NCBI RefSeq assembly: GCF_020404845.1
Contig: NZ_JAIOJZ010000005.1
Span: 62,001 to 126,000 of the forward strand
DNA length: 64,000 nt
Reading direction: 5' to 3'
DNA from: Streptomyces hyderabadensis
GTDB lineage: Bacteria > Actinomycetota > Actinomycetes > Streptomycetales > Streptomycetaceae
Shown here: positions 8,978 through 18,891 of the stretch, in pieces
How positions within the stretch are numbered: position 1 is the stretch's first letter
How the letters are laid out: every line of letters starts with the position of its first letter
Notes under the pieces: generated by a model
Told to the model about the DNA's origin: nothing
Database searches by the model: none
What the model saw: only the letters and a program-made list of their open reading frames with translations
Translations under genes and position numbers: made by a program

Positions 8978-8999
8978 GTTACAGAACTTTGTTTGTAAC
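8978..8999. promoter_or_regulatory. Inverted repeat in the ROK/ABC divergent promoter region
   Basis: GTTACA (8978-8983) and TGTAAC (8994-8999) form a perfect 6-bp inverted repeat in an unusually AT-rich patch of the 211-base region between the divergent ROK regulator and the ABC importer. The motif ACTTACTT also overlaps its left edge, and a related CTTACTT lies near the ROK start codon. This placement fits an operator for the ROK repressor, but binding is inferred only. Confidence 0.4.
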
Positions 9000-9053
9000 C
9001 CGCACCGAGACAGGCGTTAGCTGACCTCCAGCCCACTCACCTGGAGGAGATAC

Positions 9054-10862
9054 ATGTCCCCTGCTCGCACAGCGACACGCCGACGCCGGGCGCTCGTCGT
9101 CGGCGCATGCGCGGCCGTGGGCGTGCTGCTCAGCGGCTGCACGGGCGGGGTGTCCGCCCCCTCCGGCTCGAAGAACGAGATCAACTACGCCCTCCCGGCG
9201 AACTTCACCCCCAACTGGATCGTGCCGATCGGAACGCCCGGTCACCTCAACACCAACAACGCCTCGATATCCCAGGTCCTGTGGGAGCCGCTGATCGCCT
9301 ACGACGGCTCGGCCGGCAAGATCGGCTGGAACAAGGACAACTCGCTGGCGACGGACGCGAAGTTCGCCGCGGACAACAAGAGCGTCACCATCACCCTCGG
9401 CGACCGCCACTGGAGCGACGGCGAGCCGGTCACCTCCCGCGACGTCGAGTTCTGGTTCAACCTGGTCCGTCAGAACAAGAAGTCGTGGGCCAGCTACAGC
9501 CCGGGCAAGGCCCCGGACGTCTGGACCTCCTTCAAGACCGTCGACGACCGGCACTTCACGCTCGACTTCGACCGCGCCTACAACCGGCAGTGGATGCTCG
9601 CCAACGAGCTGAGCATGATCCGTCCGATGCCGCAGCACGTGTGGGACAAGACCGGCGACTCGGGGGCCGTCTCCGACCTCGACCGCACCCCGGCCGGCGC
9701 CGAGAAGGTCTGGACGTACCTGATCGACGCCGGCAAGAAGATCTCCCACTACGCGAGCGACCCGCTGTGGAAGACGGTCAGCGGCCCGTACACGCTCAAG
9801 TCCTTCTCCACCTCCGGCCGGGTCGAGCTGATCGAGAACGAGAAGTACGACGGCGGGGGCGCGGCCCACGTCCGGCAGATCAACCTGCTGTCGTTCACCA
9901 CCGCGGCCGCAGAGGAGAACGCGCTGCGGGCCGGCACGGTCGACTACGGCTACATCAAGGCCTCCGACCTGGGCATCAAGAAGTCCTTCACGGACCTCGG
10001 CTACCACGTCGAGCGCTGGTCCGGCTGGGCCGTCACCTACATGCCGTACAACTTCAACAACCCCGAGATGGGCGCGGTCTTCAAGCAGTTGTACGCCCGG
10101 CAGGCCATCCAGATGTCCGTGGACCAGAAGACCCTGGCCAAGGTGCTCTACAACGGCACCGCCGTGCCCACCTACGGCCCCGTCCCGCAGGGGCAGGCGT
10201 CCGCCTTCCTCTCCGGCGAGCAGAAGGCCGAGCCGTACCCCTTCTCCAACTCCCGGGCGCGCAAGCTGCTGACGGACCACGGCTGGAGCCTGAAGGACGG
10301 CACCATGGTGTGCACCTCGCCGGGCGCGGGCGCGGGGCACTGCGGCGAGGGCGTCGAGGAGGGCACCGAGTTCCGGATGCGGGTGCTCTCCCAGTCCGGC
10401 TCCACGGAGACGGACAACATGATGAGCGCGCTGCAGTCCTCCTTCGAGGAGACCGGCATCGACTTCGACATCAAGACCGCGCCGGTCAACTCGGTCCTCT
10501 CGCAGACCGGTCAGTGCAAGCAGGACGACCCCGCCTGCAAGTGGCAGCTCTCCTTCTTCGGCAGCGCCGGCAGCTGGTACTTCCCCGCCTACCCGAGCGG
10601 CGACGCGCTGTTCGCCAGCGGCGGCGGCTCCAACTTCGGCAGCTACTCCAACCCCGAGGTGGACGAGCTGATCGACCGGACCACCACCTCCTCGTCCCCC
10701 GACGCCATGCTCGACTACAGCAAGGCGCTCGCCGAGGACCTGCCCGTGATCTGGCTCCCCGAGCCCGACTACCAGGTCTCCGTGATCAGGGACGGACTCG
10801 GCGGGTTCGCCCAGGACTCGCTCGCCAACTTCCACCCCGCCATGTGGGCGTGGACGAAGTGA
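9054..10862 (+). CDS. Family 5 extracellular peptide-binding lipoprotein of an ABC importer
   Basis: This 602-residue protein has a twin-Arg-like basic start followed by a hydrophobic stretch and the lipobox LLSGC, so it should be a lipoprotein on the outer face of the membrane. An excellent ribosome binding site (GGAGGAG) lies before the ATG. Family 5 solute-binding features include QVLWEPLIAYDG near the N-terminus, DRHWSDGEPVTSRDVEFWFN, YARQAIQMSVDQKTLAKVLY and the C-terminal LAEDLPVIWLPEPDY. Members bind di- and oligopeptides or other short compounds. It heads a five-gene operon with two permeases, a double ATPase and a ROK kinase. Confidence 0.92.
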   Translation: MSPARTATRRRRALVVGACAAVGVLLSGCTGGVSAPSGSKNEINYALPANFTPNWIVPIGTPGHLNTNNASISQVLWEPLIAYDGSAGKIGWNKDNSLATDAKFAADNKSVTITLGDRHWSDGEPVTSRDVEFWFNLVRQNKKSWASYSPGKAPDVWTSFKTVDDRHFTLDFDRAYNRQWMLANELSMIRPMPQHVWDKTGDSGAVSDLDRTPAGAEKVWTYLIDAGKKISHYASDPLWKTVSGPYTLKSFSTSGRVELIENEKYDGGGAAHVRQINLLSFTTAAAEENALRAGTVDYGYIKASDLGIKKSFTDLGYHVERWSGWAVTYMPYNFNNPEMGAVFKQLYARQAIQMSVDQKTLAKVLYNGTAVPTYGPVPQGQASAFLSGEQKAEPYPFSNSRARKLLTDHGWSLKDGTMVCTSPGAGAGHCGEGVEEGTEFRMRVLSQSGSTETDNMMSALQSSFEETGIDFDIKTAPVNSVLSQTGQCKQDDPACKWQLSFFGSAGSWYFPAYPSGDALFASGGGSNFGSYSNPEVDELIDRTTTSSSPDAMLDYSKALAEDLPVIWLPEPDYQVSVIRDGLGGFAQDSLANFHPAMWAWTK

Positions 10863-10923
10863 GGCCGCGCCCGGCCCCGCTCATCCGCAGCCTCCCCGTC
10901 CGCACCCAGTCACCCGGAAACCC

Positions 10924-11883
10924 ATGAGCACATACTCCTTCCTGATCAGGCGGGTCCTGCAGGCCCTGGCGGTGGTCCTCCTCGTGACCGTCGTGGTGTT
11001 CTGCCTGCTGCACGCCCTGCCCGGGGGCCCCGCCCGCGGCATCCTCGGCCCCCAGGCCACCGCCTCGCAGATCACCGCCTTCAACCACGAGCAGGGACTC
11101 GACAGGCCGCTGCCGGTCCAGTACGTGTACTACCTGAACCAGCTGATCCACGGCGATCTCGGCATGTCGTACACCCTCAACGAGCCCGTCTCCCAGCTGA
11201 TCACCGAACGGCTGCCGAAGACGCTGCTGCTGACCGTCCTGTCGGCGGTCGTCGGGCTGCTGGTCGCGGTGCCGCTCGGCGTGTGGCAGGCCGTCCGCCG
11301 CAACAAGCCGGTCGACTACGTCATCACCACGCTCAGCTTCATCGCCTACTCCACCCCCGTGTACTTCCTCGGCCTGATCCTGGTCCTGGTCTTCAGCCAG
11401 GTCCTGCCCTGGTTCCCGGCCCAGGCGCCGCAGGGCAACAGCGTCTGGGCCGTGCTCTCCCAGCCCCAGGGTCTGGTGCTGCCGGTGGTGGCCGGCGCGG
11501 CCACGATGGTCGCCGTCTTCAGCCGCTACATGCGCTCGGCCACCCTGGAGAACCTCACCGAGGACTACGTGCGCACGGCACGGGCCGGCGGCTCCCGCCC
11601 CCGGGCCATCCTGACCCGGCACGTCTTCCGCAACTCGCTGACTCCCGTGGTGGCCATGCTCGGCTACTACGTGCCGGTCCTCTTCGGCGGCGCGCTGGTG
11701 GTGGAGCAGCTCTTCAACTACCCGGGCATGGGCCTGCTGTTCTGGACCGCCGCCCAGTCCTCCGACTACCCCGTGCTGCTGGGCTGCGTGCTGGTCATCT
11801 CGATCGCGACGGTGACCGGCACCCTCCTGGCCGACGTCCTGCAGCGCGTCATCGACCCCCGAGTGAAGGCAGGTCGGTCATGA
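10924..11883 (+). CDS. Dipeptide-type ABC importer permease, DppB-like
   Basis: This 319-residue inner-membrane protein opens with FLIRRVLQALAVVLLVTVVV, typical of DppB/OppB. It contains a large extracellular segment after the first helix and the cytoplasmic EAA loop YVRTARAGGSRPRAILTRHV that contacts the ATPase, followed by FRNSLTPVVAMLGYYVPVLF and the conserved VVEQLFNYPGMGLL. It begins 61 bases after the binding-protein gene and overlaps the next permease by four bases (ATGA). With the DppC partner it forms the channel for the solute delivered by the lipoprotein. Confidence 0.92.
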   Translation: MSTYSFLIRRVLQALAVVLLVTVVVFCLLHALPGGPARGILGPQATASQITAFNHEQGLDRPLPVQYVYYLNQLIHGDLGMSYTLNEPVSQLITERLPKTLLLTVLSAVVGLLVAVPLGVWQAVRRNKPVDYVITTLSFIAYSTPVYFLGLILVLVFSQVLPWFPAQAPQGNSVWAVLSQPQGLVLPVVAGAATMVAVFSRYMRSATLENLTEDYVRTARAGGSRPRAILTRHVFRNSLTPVVAMLGYYVPVLFGGALVVEQLFNYPGMGLLFWTAAQSSDYPVLLGCVLVISIATVTGTLLADVLQRVIDPRVKAGRS

Positions 11884-12775
11884 GCAGTTCCCTCACCTCC
11901 CTGGACGGGCTCGCGGCGAAGCCCGAGCGTGCCGCCGCCTCCGGCACCCGGCTCGCGGTCCGCCGCTTCCTGCGCAACCGCCTCGCCGTGGTGGGGCTCG
12001 GCGTGGTGGTCTTCTTCGTCCTGTTCTGCTTCGTGGGCCCGCTGATCTACTCCACCGACCAGACGCACACGCTGCTCCAGCAGGTCAACCAGTCGCCCAG
12101 CGGCGACCACTGGCTCGGCACCGACGCGGTCGGCCACGACGAGCTGGGCCGGCTGATGTACGGCGGCAAGGTCTCCCTGATCGTCGGTCTGTCGGCCGGT
12201 GTCCTCGCCACCGTCATCGGCACCCTGTGGGGCGCCGCGGCCGGCTACGCGGGCGGCTGGATCGACGCGGTCATGATGCGCGTGGTGGACGCGGGCATCG
12301 CCATCCCCGCCCTGTTCATCCTGCTGGTGGTCTCCGCGATCACCACCCCCGACCTGACCGGCCTCGTCCTCATCCTCGGCCTCATCTCCTGGCTGGTGCC
12401 CTCGCGGCTGGTGCGGGCCGAGACCCTGACGCTGAAGAACCGGGACTTCGTCCTCACTCTGCGCGCGATCGGCGGCACCCACGGGCGCGCCATCGTCCGG
12501 CACATCCTGCCGAACTCGGTGTCGACCATCATCGTGGCGGCCACCTTCCAGGTCGCCGACGCGATCCTGCTGGTGGCCTACGTGTCCTACCTCGGGCTGG
12601 GCGTGCAGCCCCCGGCCACCGACTGGGGCGGCATGCTCTCGACCGGGATGACCGCCGCCTACTCGGGCTACTGGTGGCTGATCGTGCCACCCGGCCTCGC
12701 CATCATCCTGGTGGTGTGGGCGTTCAACGCGATCGGAGACGGACTCCGGGACGCATTCGACGTGAGGGGGCGGGC

Positions 12776-12779
<4 letters not shown>
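11880..12779 (+). CDS. Dipeptide-type ABC importer permease, DppC-like
   Basis: This 299-residue protein starts within the stop of the dppB-like gene (ATGA overlap). It has the N-terminal RRFLRNRLAVVGLGVVVFFV of the OppC/DppC family. The segment DHWLGTDAVGHDELGRLMYG follows the first membrane helix, and the EAA loop reads RDFVLTLRAIGGTHGRAIVR. It ends with VWAFNAIGDGLRDAFDVR, the standard DppC terminus. It overlaps the ATPase gene by four bases, so all subunits are translationally coupled. Confidence 0.92.
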
Positions 12780-14499
<1,720 letters not shown>

Positions 14500-14503
<4 letters not shown>

Positions 14504-15426
14504 GCGGTCCCGACACCCCCGTCTTCGCAGGGGTAGACATCGGGGGCACCACCACCCAGGTGGTGCTCTGCGACGCGGAACTGAAGGTGCTCGACCGCAC
14601 GGAGGTGGCCACCCCGGCCCGGTCCGGCGGCCGGGCGATGATCGCCGCGACCCTCGACGCGCTCGCCGTCGTGCGGGCCCGCACCCCCGGCCGGCTGGCC
14701 GCTGTGGGAGTGGGCGCGGCCGGGGTGGTCGACGCGGCCTCCGGTCACGTCCTGGTGGCGAGCGACTCGTTCACCGACTGGGCCGGTTTCCCGGTGACCG
14801 CCGCCCTGCGCACCGCGCTGGGCGTCCCGGCCTTCCTCGACAACGACGTCAACGCTTTCCTGCGCGGCGAGATCGCGTGCGGTGCGGCGGCGGGCGAGGA
14901 GGACGTCCTGGGCATGACCCTGGGCACCGGCGTCGGCGGGGCGCTGTGGACGGGGGGCGCGCTGCGCACCGGGGCCCACGGTGCGGCCGGCGAGATCGGC
15001 CACATCCCCGGCTTCGGCGACCTGCCGTGCACCTGCGGCGGCCGCGGCCACCTGGAGACGCTGGCCTCGGCCCGTTCCCTGCGGGCCCGCTACGGCGAGC
15101 GCACCGGGCGGGAGCTGACCGCCCGCGAGGTGGCCGAGGCGGCGCGGAACGGGGACGCCGACGCGCATGCCGTGTACGCGGCGGCGGGCGCCGGCATCGC
15201 CCGCGCGATCGTGATGACCGCGGGCCTGGTCGACATCGCCACGGTCGTGATCGGGGGCGGCGTCAGCGGCGCCTGGCCGCTGCTGGAACCGCTGATCCAG
15301 GAGGCTCTGACCGCCGAGCCGCCGATCAGCGGTCATCCCGTCAAGCTGCTGCGGGCCGCCTTGGGCGCCGACGCGGTGCCCCTGGGCGCGGCGGCCCGGG
15401 CACACGCCGAACTGACCGCCCGCTGA
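14500..15426 (+). CDS. ROK-family sugar kinase (glucokinase/N-acetylhexosamine kinase-like)
   Basis: This 308-residue protein starts at a GTG overlapping the stop of the ATPase gene (GTGA). The N-terminal phosphate loop reads FAGVDIGGTTTQVVLCD. The catalytic region is FLDNDVNAFLRGEIACGAAA (DN pair), followed by GMTLGTGVGGALW. The ROK zinc centre is present as EIGHIPGFGDLPCTCGGRGH. It lacks a DNA-binding domain, so it is an enzyme rather than a regulator. Placement as the last gene of a peptide ABC operon suggests that the imported compound carries a sugar or amino sugar that is phosphorylated after cleavage. The exact sugar is not predictable. Confidence 0.88.
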
Positions 15427-15440
15427 TCCCAGGCCCGGTA

Positions 15441-15474
15441 CGCCCGGCCCGCCGGGGCTCCGGCGGGCCGGGCG
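15441..15474. terminator. Strong bidirectional hairpin terminator
   Basis: A perfect 15-bp stem (left arm 15441-15455, right arm 15460-15474) with a 4-base loop GGCT lies between the convergent ROK kinase and the VCBS-repeat protein genes. It has no T-run but very high stability. Confidence 0.85.
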
Positions 15475-15480
15475 GGACGC

Positions 15481-16998
15481 CTACGGCGCGGGGCGCATGG
15501 CCACGCCCTTGTTCAGGGTGCCGGTGCCGGTCCCGGTGTACAGGAGCAGCGTGCCCTGACCGCCGACGGCGGCGATGTCGTCCTTGTTGTCGCCGTTGAA
15601 GTCACCGCCGACGATGCGCTTCATGGGGGTCCAGGTGTTGTCGGGCCACAGTTTGCGGGCCGGGTCGAGGCCCCCCGAGGAATTGCCCGCGTACCAGTTC
15701 AGACTGCCGTCGTCGCGCACCGCGACCAGGTCGTCGCGGCCGTCGGCGTTGATGTCGGCGGTGCCGGTGAGGCGGGTCTTGCCCCAGGTGGCGTCCGGCC
15801 ACATCTTGACCTTCTCGCCGGTCAGCACGCCGTCGGCGCCGGTGTAGTAGCCGTAGAGACTGCCGTTGCCCCACTGGGCGATCAGACCGTCACGGCCGTC
15901 GAACGTGAACCGGGAGACCTGCTCGATCGTCTTCCAGGACGTGTCGTGCCACATGGGCTTGCTCTTGTTGAGCATGCCGGTGGGGGTGCCCGTGTACAGG
16001 TTGAGGGTCCCGTCGCTGCGCACCGCGGCGATGTCGCCGTTGCCGTCGCTGTCGAAGTCGCCGCCGATGATCTGCACCATCGGGCCCCAGGTCTTGTCGT
16101 TCCACAGTTCGCGCCCGTACTCCAGCGTCCCGTCGGGCTTGGTGTAGAAGGCGTGCAGGGAACCGTCGTCCAGGACGGCGGCGATGTCCGTGCGGCCGTC
16201 GCGGTTGAAGTCGGCGGAGGCCACCAGGTCGCTCAGGTTGCCGGTGCCGAGATCGCGGTTGACGGTCTGTTCGACGAAGTCGGCGTCGCTCGCGGCCGCG
16301 ACGGCGTCCGTGCTGGTCGACTCCGACCCGAAGCAGCCGCCCTGCATCGAGCGGCTGTTGACGCCCACCAGCTCCAGGGCACCGTCCTGGTTCTGGAGCA
16401 GCGGGCCGCCGGCGTCACCGGCACACACCGCGTCGCCGTCCTGACCGGTGACGTCGATCGCGTCGGCGGTGACCGACGTGACCGTGAAGGCGCCCTGGTG
16501 ACGCTGGGTGGGCACCCATTCGTCCTTCGTCCGTCCGAAGCCCACGGCGGTGAGCGGCGCGCCGGGGGCCGGGGCGGCCGCCGCGAGGGGCACCGGCGCG
16601 ATGTCGGGGACGGCCTTGTCCAGCCGCGCGAGGAGCATGTCCCGGCCCGGGTGCGGGACGAGTTCGACGACCTCGCGCACATAGCCGTTGGCGATGCCGG
16701 AGTCGGCCCGGCCCACGGTGGCCCGGGTCGGTTCCCCGGGCTTGCCGGCTGCGACGGTGTCCGGCCGGCTGGGGTCGTCCGCGAAGCAGCTCGCCGCGGT
16801 GAGCACCCACTGAGCGTCCACCAGGGCACCCGAGCATGCGCGGTAGTCGGTGCCTATGGTCAGCCGGACGGCGAAGTCCAGCTTCGCTTCGGTGGCCGGG
16901 GCGCCGACGGTGGCATGGGCCGGGCTGGACGCCAGGGCCCCGGCGAGGAGGACGGCGGAGAGAGCGGCGAACCGGGCGGAACGCGGCACAGGAAACAT
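15481..16998 (-). CDS. Secreted trypsin-fold pseudo-protease with C-terminal FG-GAP/VCBS repeats
   Basis: This 505-residue protein starts at ATG 16998 with a GAAGGA ribosome binding site and a signal peptide ending near SSPAHA. The N-terminal half is a chymotrypsin-fold (S1) domain, but the active-site His is replaced: the block reads QWVLTAASCF where active enzymes have TAAHC. The nucleophile block reads GDAGGP instead of GDSGGP, so Ser is Ala. The Asp block (DMLLARL) is kept. Catalysis is therefore very unlikely. The C-terminal half holds about five FG-GAP/VCBS units (DFNRDGRTDIAAV, DFDSDGNGDIAAV, DINADGRDDLVAV, DFNGDNKDDIAAV) with Ca-binding Asp/Asn patterns, expected to form a beta-propeller. 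It is probably an extracellular binding protein. Confidence 0.88.
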   Translation of the reverse strand: MFPVPRSARFAALSAVLLAGALASSPAHATVGAPATEAKLDFAVRLTIGTDYRACSGALVDAQWVLTAASCFADDPSRPDTVAAGKPGEPTRATVGRADSGIANGYVREVVELVPHPGRDMLLARLDKAVPDIAPVPLAAAAPAPGAPLTAVGFGRTKDEWVPTQRHQGAFTVTSVTADAIDVTGQDGDAVCAGDAGGPLLQNQDGALELVGVNSRSMQGGCFGSESTSTDAVAAASDADFVEQTVNRDLGTGNLSDLVASADFNRDGRTDIAAVLDDGSLHAFYTKPDGTLEYGRELWNDKTWGPMVQIIGGDFDSDGNGDIAAVRSDGTLNLYTGTPTGMLNKSKPMWHDTSWKTIEQVSRFTFDGRDGLIAQWGNGSLYGYYTGADGVLTGEKVKMWPDATWGKTRLTGTADINADGRDDLVAVRDDGSLNWYAGNSSGGLDPARKLWPDNTWTPMKRIVGGDFNGDNKDDIAAVGGQGTLLLYTGTGTGTLNKGVAMRPAP

Positions 16999-17030
16999 GG
17001 AAGTCCTTCGTTCGGGAGTGTGCGGGAGGG

Positions 17031-18566
17031 TCAGAGAGTGATCATGAACGTGCCCTGGTCCCAATAGGTGCCGTGGTTGGTGCGGACGGCGACCCTCCCG
17101 TCCTTGGTGTGGACGAACATGTCGGCCTTGCCGTCTCCGGTGGCGTCGCCGAACTTGAGCGATCCCAGGTCGCTGCCGTCCACGAAGCGGCCCCAGCCGC
17201 CGGACCAGTGGGTGCCCTGGTCCCAGTAGGTGCCGCGGTTGAAACGGACCTCGATGTTGCCGTCGCTGGTGTGGACGACCATGTCCGCCTTGCCGTCGCC
17301 GTCGACGTCGGCGAAGTACAGCCGGCCCAGGTCCTTCCAGGTCACGAAGCGGCCCCAGCCGCCGGACCAGTGGGTGCCCTGGTCCCAGTAGGTGCCGCGG
17401 TTGAAACGGACCTCGATGTTGCCGTCGCTGGTGTGGACGATCATGTCCGCCTTGCGGTCACCGTCGACGTCGGCGAAGTACAGCCGGCCCAGGTCGCTGC
17501 CGTCGATGAAGCGGCCCCAGCCGCCGGACCAGTGGGTGCCCTGGTCCCAGTAGGTGCCGCGGTTGAAACGGACCTCGATGTTGCCGTCGCTGGTGTGGAC
17601 GATCATGTCCGCCTTGCGGTCACCGTCGACGTCGGCGAAGTACAGCCGGCCCAGGTCCTTCCAGGTCACGAAGCGGCCCCAGCCGCCGGACATGACCCGG
17701 CCGGGGGCGAAGCTGTCGCCCAGGTTGCGGTGGACGACGACGTCGCCGTTCGAGCGGAGGACGACCAGGTCGGCCTTGCCGTCGCCGTCGACGTCGGCCG
17801 AGTGGGTCCGGTCGCGGTTGCGGACGTCCTTCACCCAGTCCGCCAGGCCGTCGACCCTCGCGTCCACCGCGCCGGTCCGGGTCTCGGTCTCGGTCTCGCC
17901 GAAGCACCCGCCCTGCCAGGAGCGGCTGTGGACGGCGGCCAGCTCCACCTCACCGCCCGTACCGCGCAGGGCCGGGCCACCGGTGTCGCCCTTGCACACG
18001 GACACCCCGTCCTGACCGGTCAGCTCCACGGTGGTGTCGGTGACGGAGTCCACCCGGAACTCACCGGTGTGCAACTGGTCCGGGGCCCACTCCGTCCGGG
18101 TCCGCCCGAACCCGGCACCGAGCAGGGTCTCGGCCGCCACGGGGGCGTCCGCGGCCAGTTCCACGGGCGTGACCGTGGTGACGGGTTCGGCGAGCCGGAC
18201 CATGGCCACGTCCCGGTCGTCGCGCGGCACGACCTCGACTATGTCGAGGGTCTTGCCGCCCAGGGTCGCCGTGGACTTCAGCGCGGGCTTGCCGGACTCG
18301 ACCTCGCCCCCCGGGGTGGCGGCGAAACAACTGGCGGCGGTCAGCAGCCACTGCTGGTGCACCAGAGCGGCGGAACAGCCGCGCAGGGTATCGCCCTCGC
18401 CGATCTGCAGCCGGGCGGTGAAGGCATGGTCGGCTGCGGCCGCGGGCTCGCCGGAAATCGCCTGCGCGGCCGGCACCGCGGTGAGCAGGGCGGCGGCGGC
18501 CGTGAGGACCATGCCGCCGGCCAGGGCGCCGCGAGCCCGCCGGGTGCGGATTCCTTCGTTGAGCAA
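17031..18566 (-). CDS. Second secreted trypsin-fold pseudo-protease with near-identical VCBS repeats
   Basis: This 511-residue protein is read from a TTG at 18566 because AAGAAGGGAAG lies just upstream and the next residues form a normal signal peptide ending PAAQA. An ATG at 18644 would add an unlikely 26-residue front. The S1-like domain again lacks the catalytic residues: QWLLTAASCF replaces TAAHC and KGDTGGP replaces GDSGGP (Ser to Thr), while the Asp block DVAMVRL is kept. The C-terminal half has FG-GAP units with DVDGDGKADLVVL-type Ca loops and a 54-residue unit repeated almost identically. It is a tandem paralogue of the gene at 15481-16998, 32 bases upstream on the same strand, so both are likely co-expressed extracellular binding proteins. 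Confidence 0.85.
   Translation of the reverse strand: MLNEGIRTRRARGALAGGMVLTAAAALLTAVPAAQAISGEPAAAADHAFTARLQIGEGDTLRGCSAALVHQQWLLTAASCFAATPGGEVESGKPALKSTATLGGKTLDIVEVVPRDDRDVAMVRLAEPVTTVTPVELAADAPVAAETLLGAGFGRTRTEWAPDQLHTGEFRVDSVTDTTVELTGQDGVSVCKGDTGGPALRGTGGEVELAAVHSRSWQGGCFGETETETRTGAVDARVDGLADWVKDVRNRDRTHSADVDGDGKADLVVLRSNGDVVVHRNLGDSFAPGRVMSGGWGRFVTWKDLGRLYFADVDGDRKADMIVHTSDGNIEVRFNRGTYWDQGTHWSGGWGRFIDGSDLGRLYFADVDGDRKADMIVHTSDGNIEVRFNRGTYWDQGTHWSGGWGRFVTWKDLGRLYFADVDGDGKADMVVHTSDGNIEVRFNRGTYWDQGTHWSGGWGRFVDGSDLGSLKFGDATGDGKADMFVHTKDGRVAVRTNHGTYWDQGTFMITL
17181..17690 (-). repeat. Tandem 162-bp coding repeats in the VCBS domain
   Basis: The landmark GAAGCGGCCCCAGCCGCCGG recurs at exact 162-base steps (units beginning at 17181, 17343, 17505 and 17667). 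The units at 17343 and 17505 are nearly identical over about 140 bases. Differences cluster where the encoded linker alternates between VTWKDLG and DGSDLG, so a 324-base higher-order period is also visible. This indicates recent duplication or gene conversion. Confidence 0.9.
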
Positions 18567-18891
18567 CGCACTTCCCTTCTTCGGAATCGTTCCGGCCACA
18601 AGAGGACCTTCCGAATTGGCAGTGGAAATATCTGATGCGTGACGCATCGTACACAAGCCGTCCCGAACCGCTGCACAGCAAAGTCACCGGCAACCCGGAA
18701 TTTCTTCACGAAAACTTGCGTGGTATGTGAATGAAGTGCGGCACTACCACTGGAAGCGGACACAACGCCCAACGAGTTGCGCACTGCCGCATAGAGTATG
18801 ATCTTGGTCGCCGAATTCCCGGGAACCGCATTCCTCTATCGTCGAGAAATTGGCGTCGAACGAGCCGGCGCGTATTCCTGTTTCCTTTTCC
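18567..18891 (-). promoter_or_regulatory. Intergenic regulatory region with a perfect 15-base palindrome
   Basis: This 325-base region without a gene lies upstream of the pseudo-protease operon and downstream of the brkB-like gene. It is clearly more AT rich than its surroundings. It contains GATGCGTGACGCATC at 18634-18648, a perfect inverted repeat (7+1+7), 68 bases upstream of the chosen TTG start. A TACGAT element precedes it on the minus strand and could be a -10. It may hold the operon promoter and an operator. I see no further gene in it. Confidence 0.45.

Noticed and set aside
17181-17690. Regular repeats that could suggest a CRISPR array
   Set aside because: The repeats are 162-base coding units in frame with VCBS domains. 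There are no short direct repeats with unique spacers and no cas genes.
18644-18656. ATG codons as alternative starts of the second pseudo-protease
   Set aside because: They would put 26-30 extra residues before the signal peptide and overlap the 15-base palindrome. The TTG at 18566 has a good ribosome binding site and a normal signal peptide.
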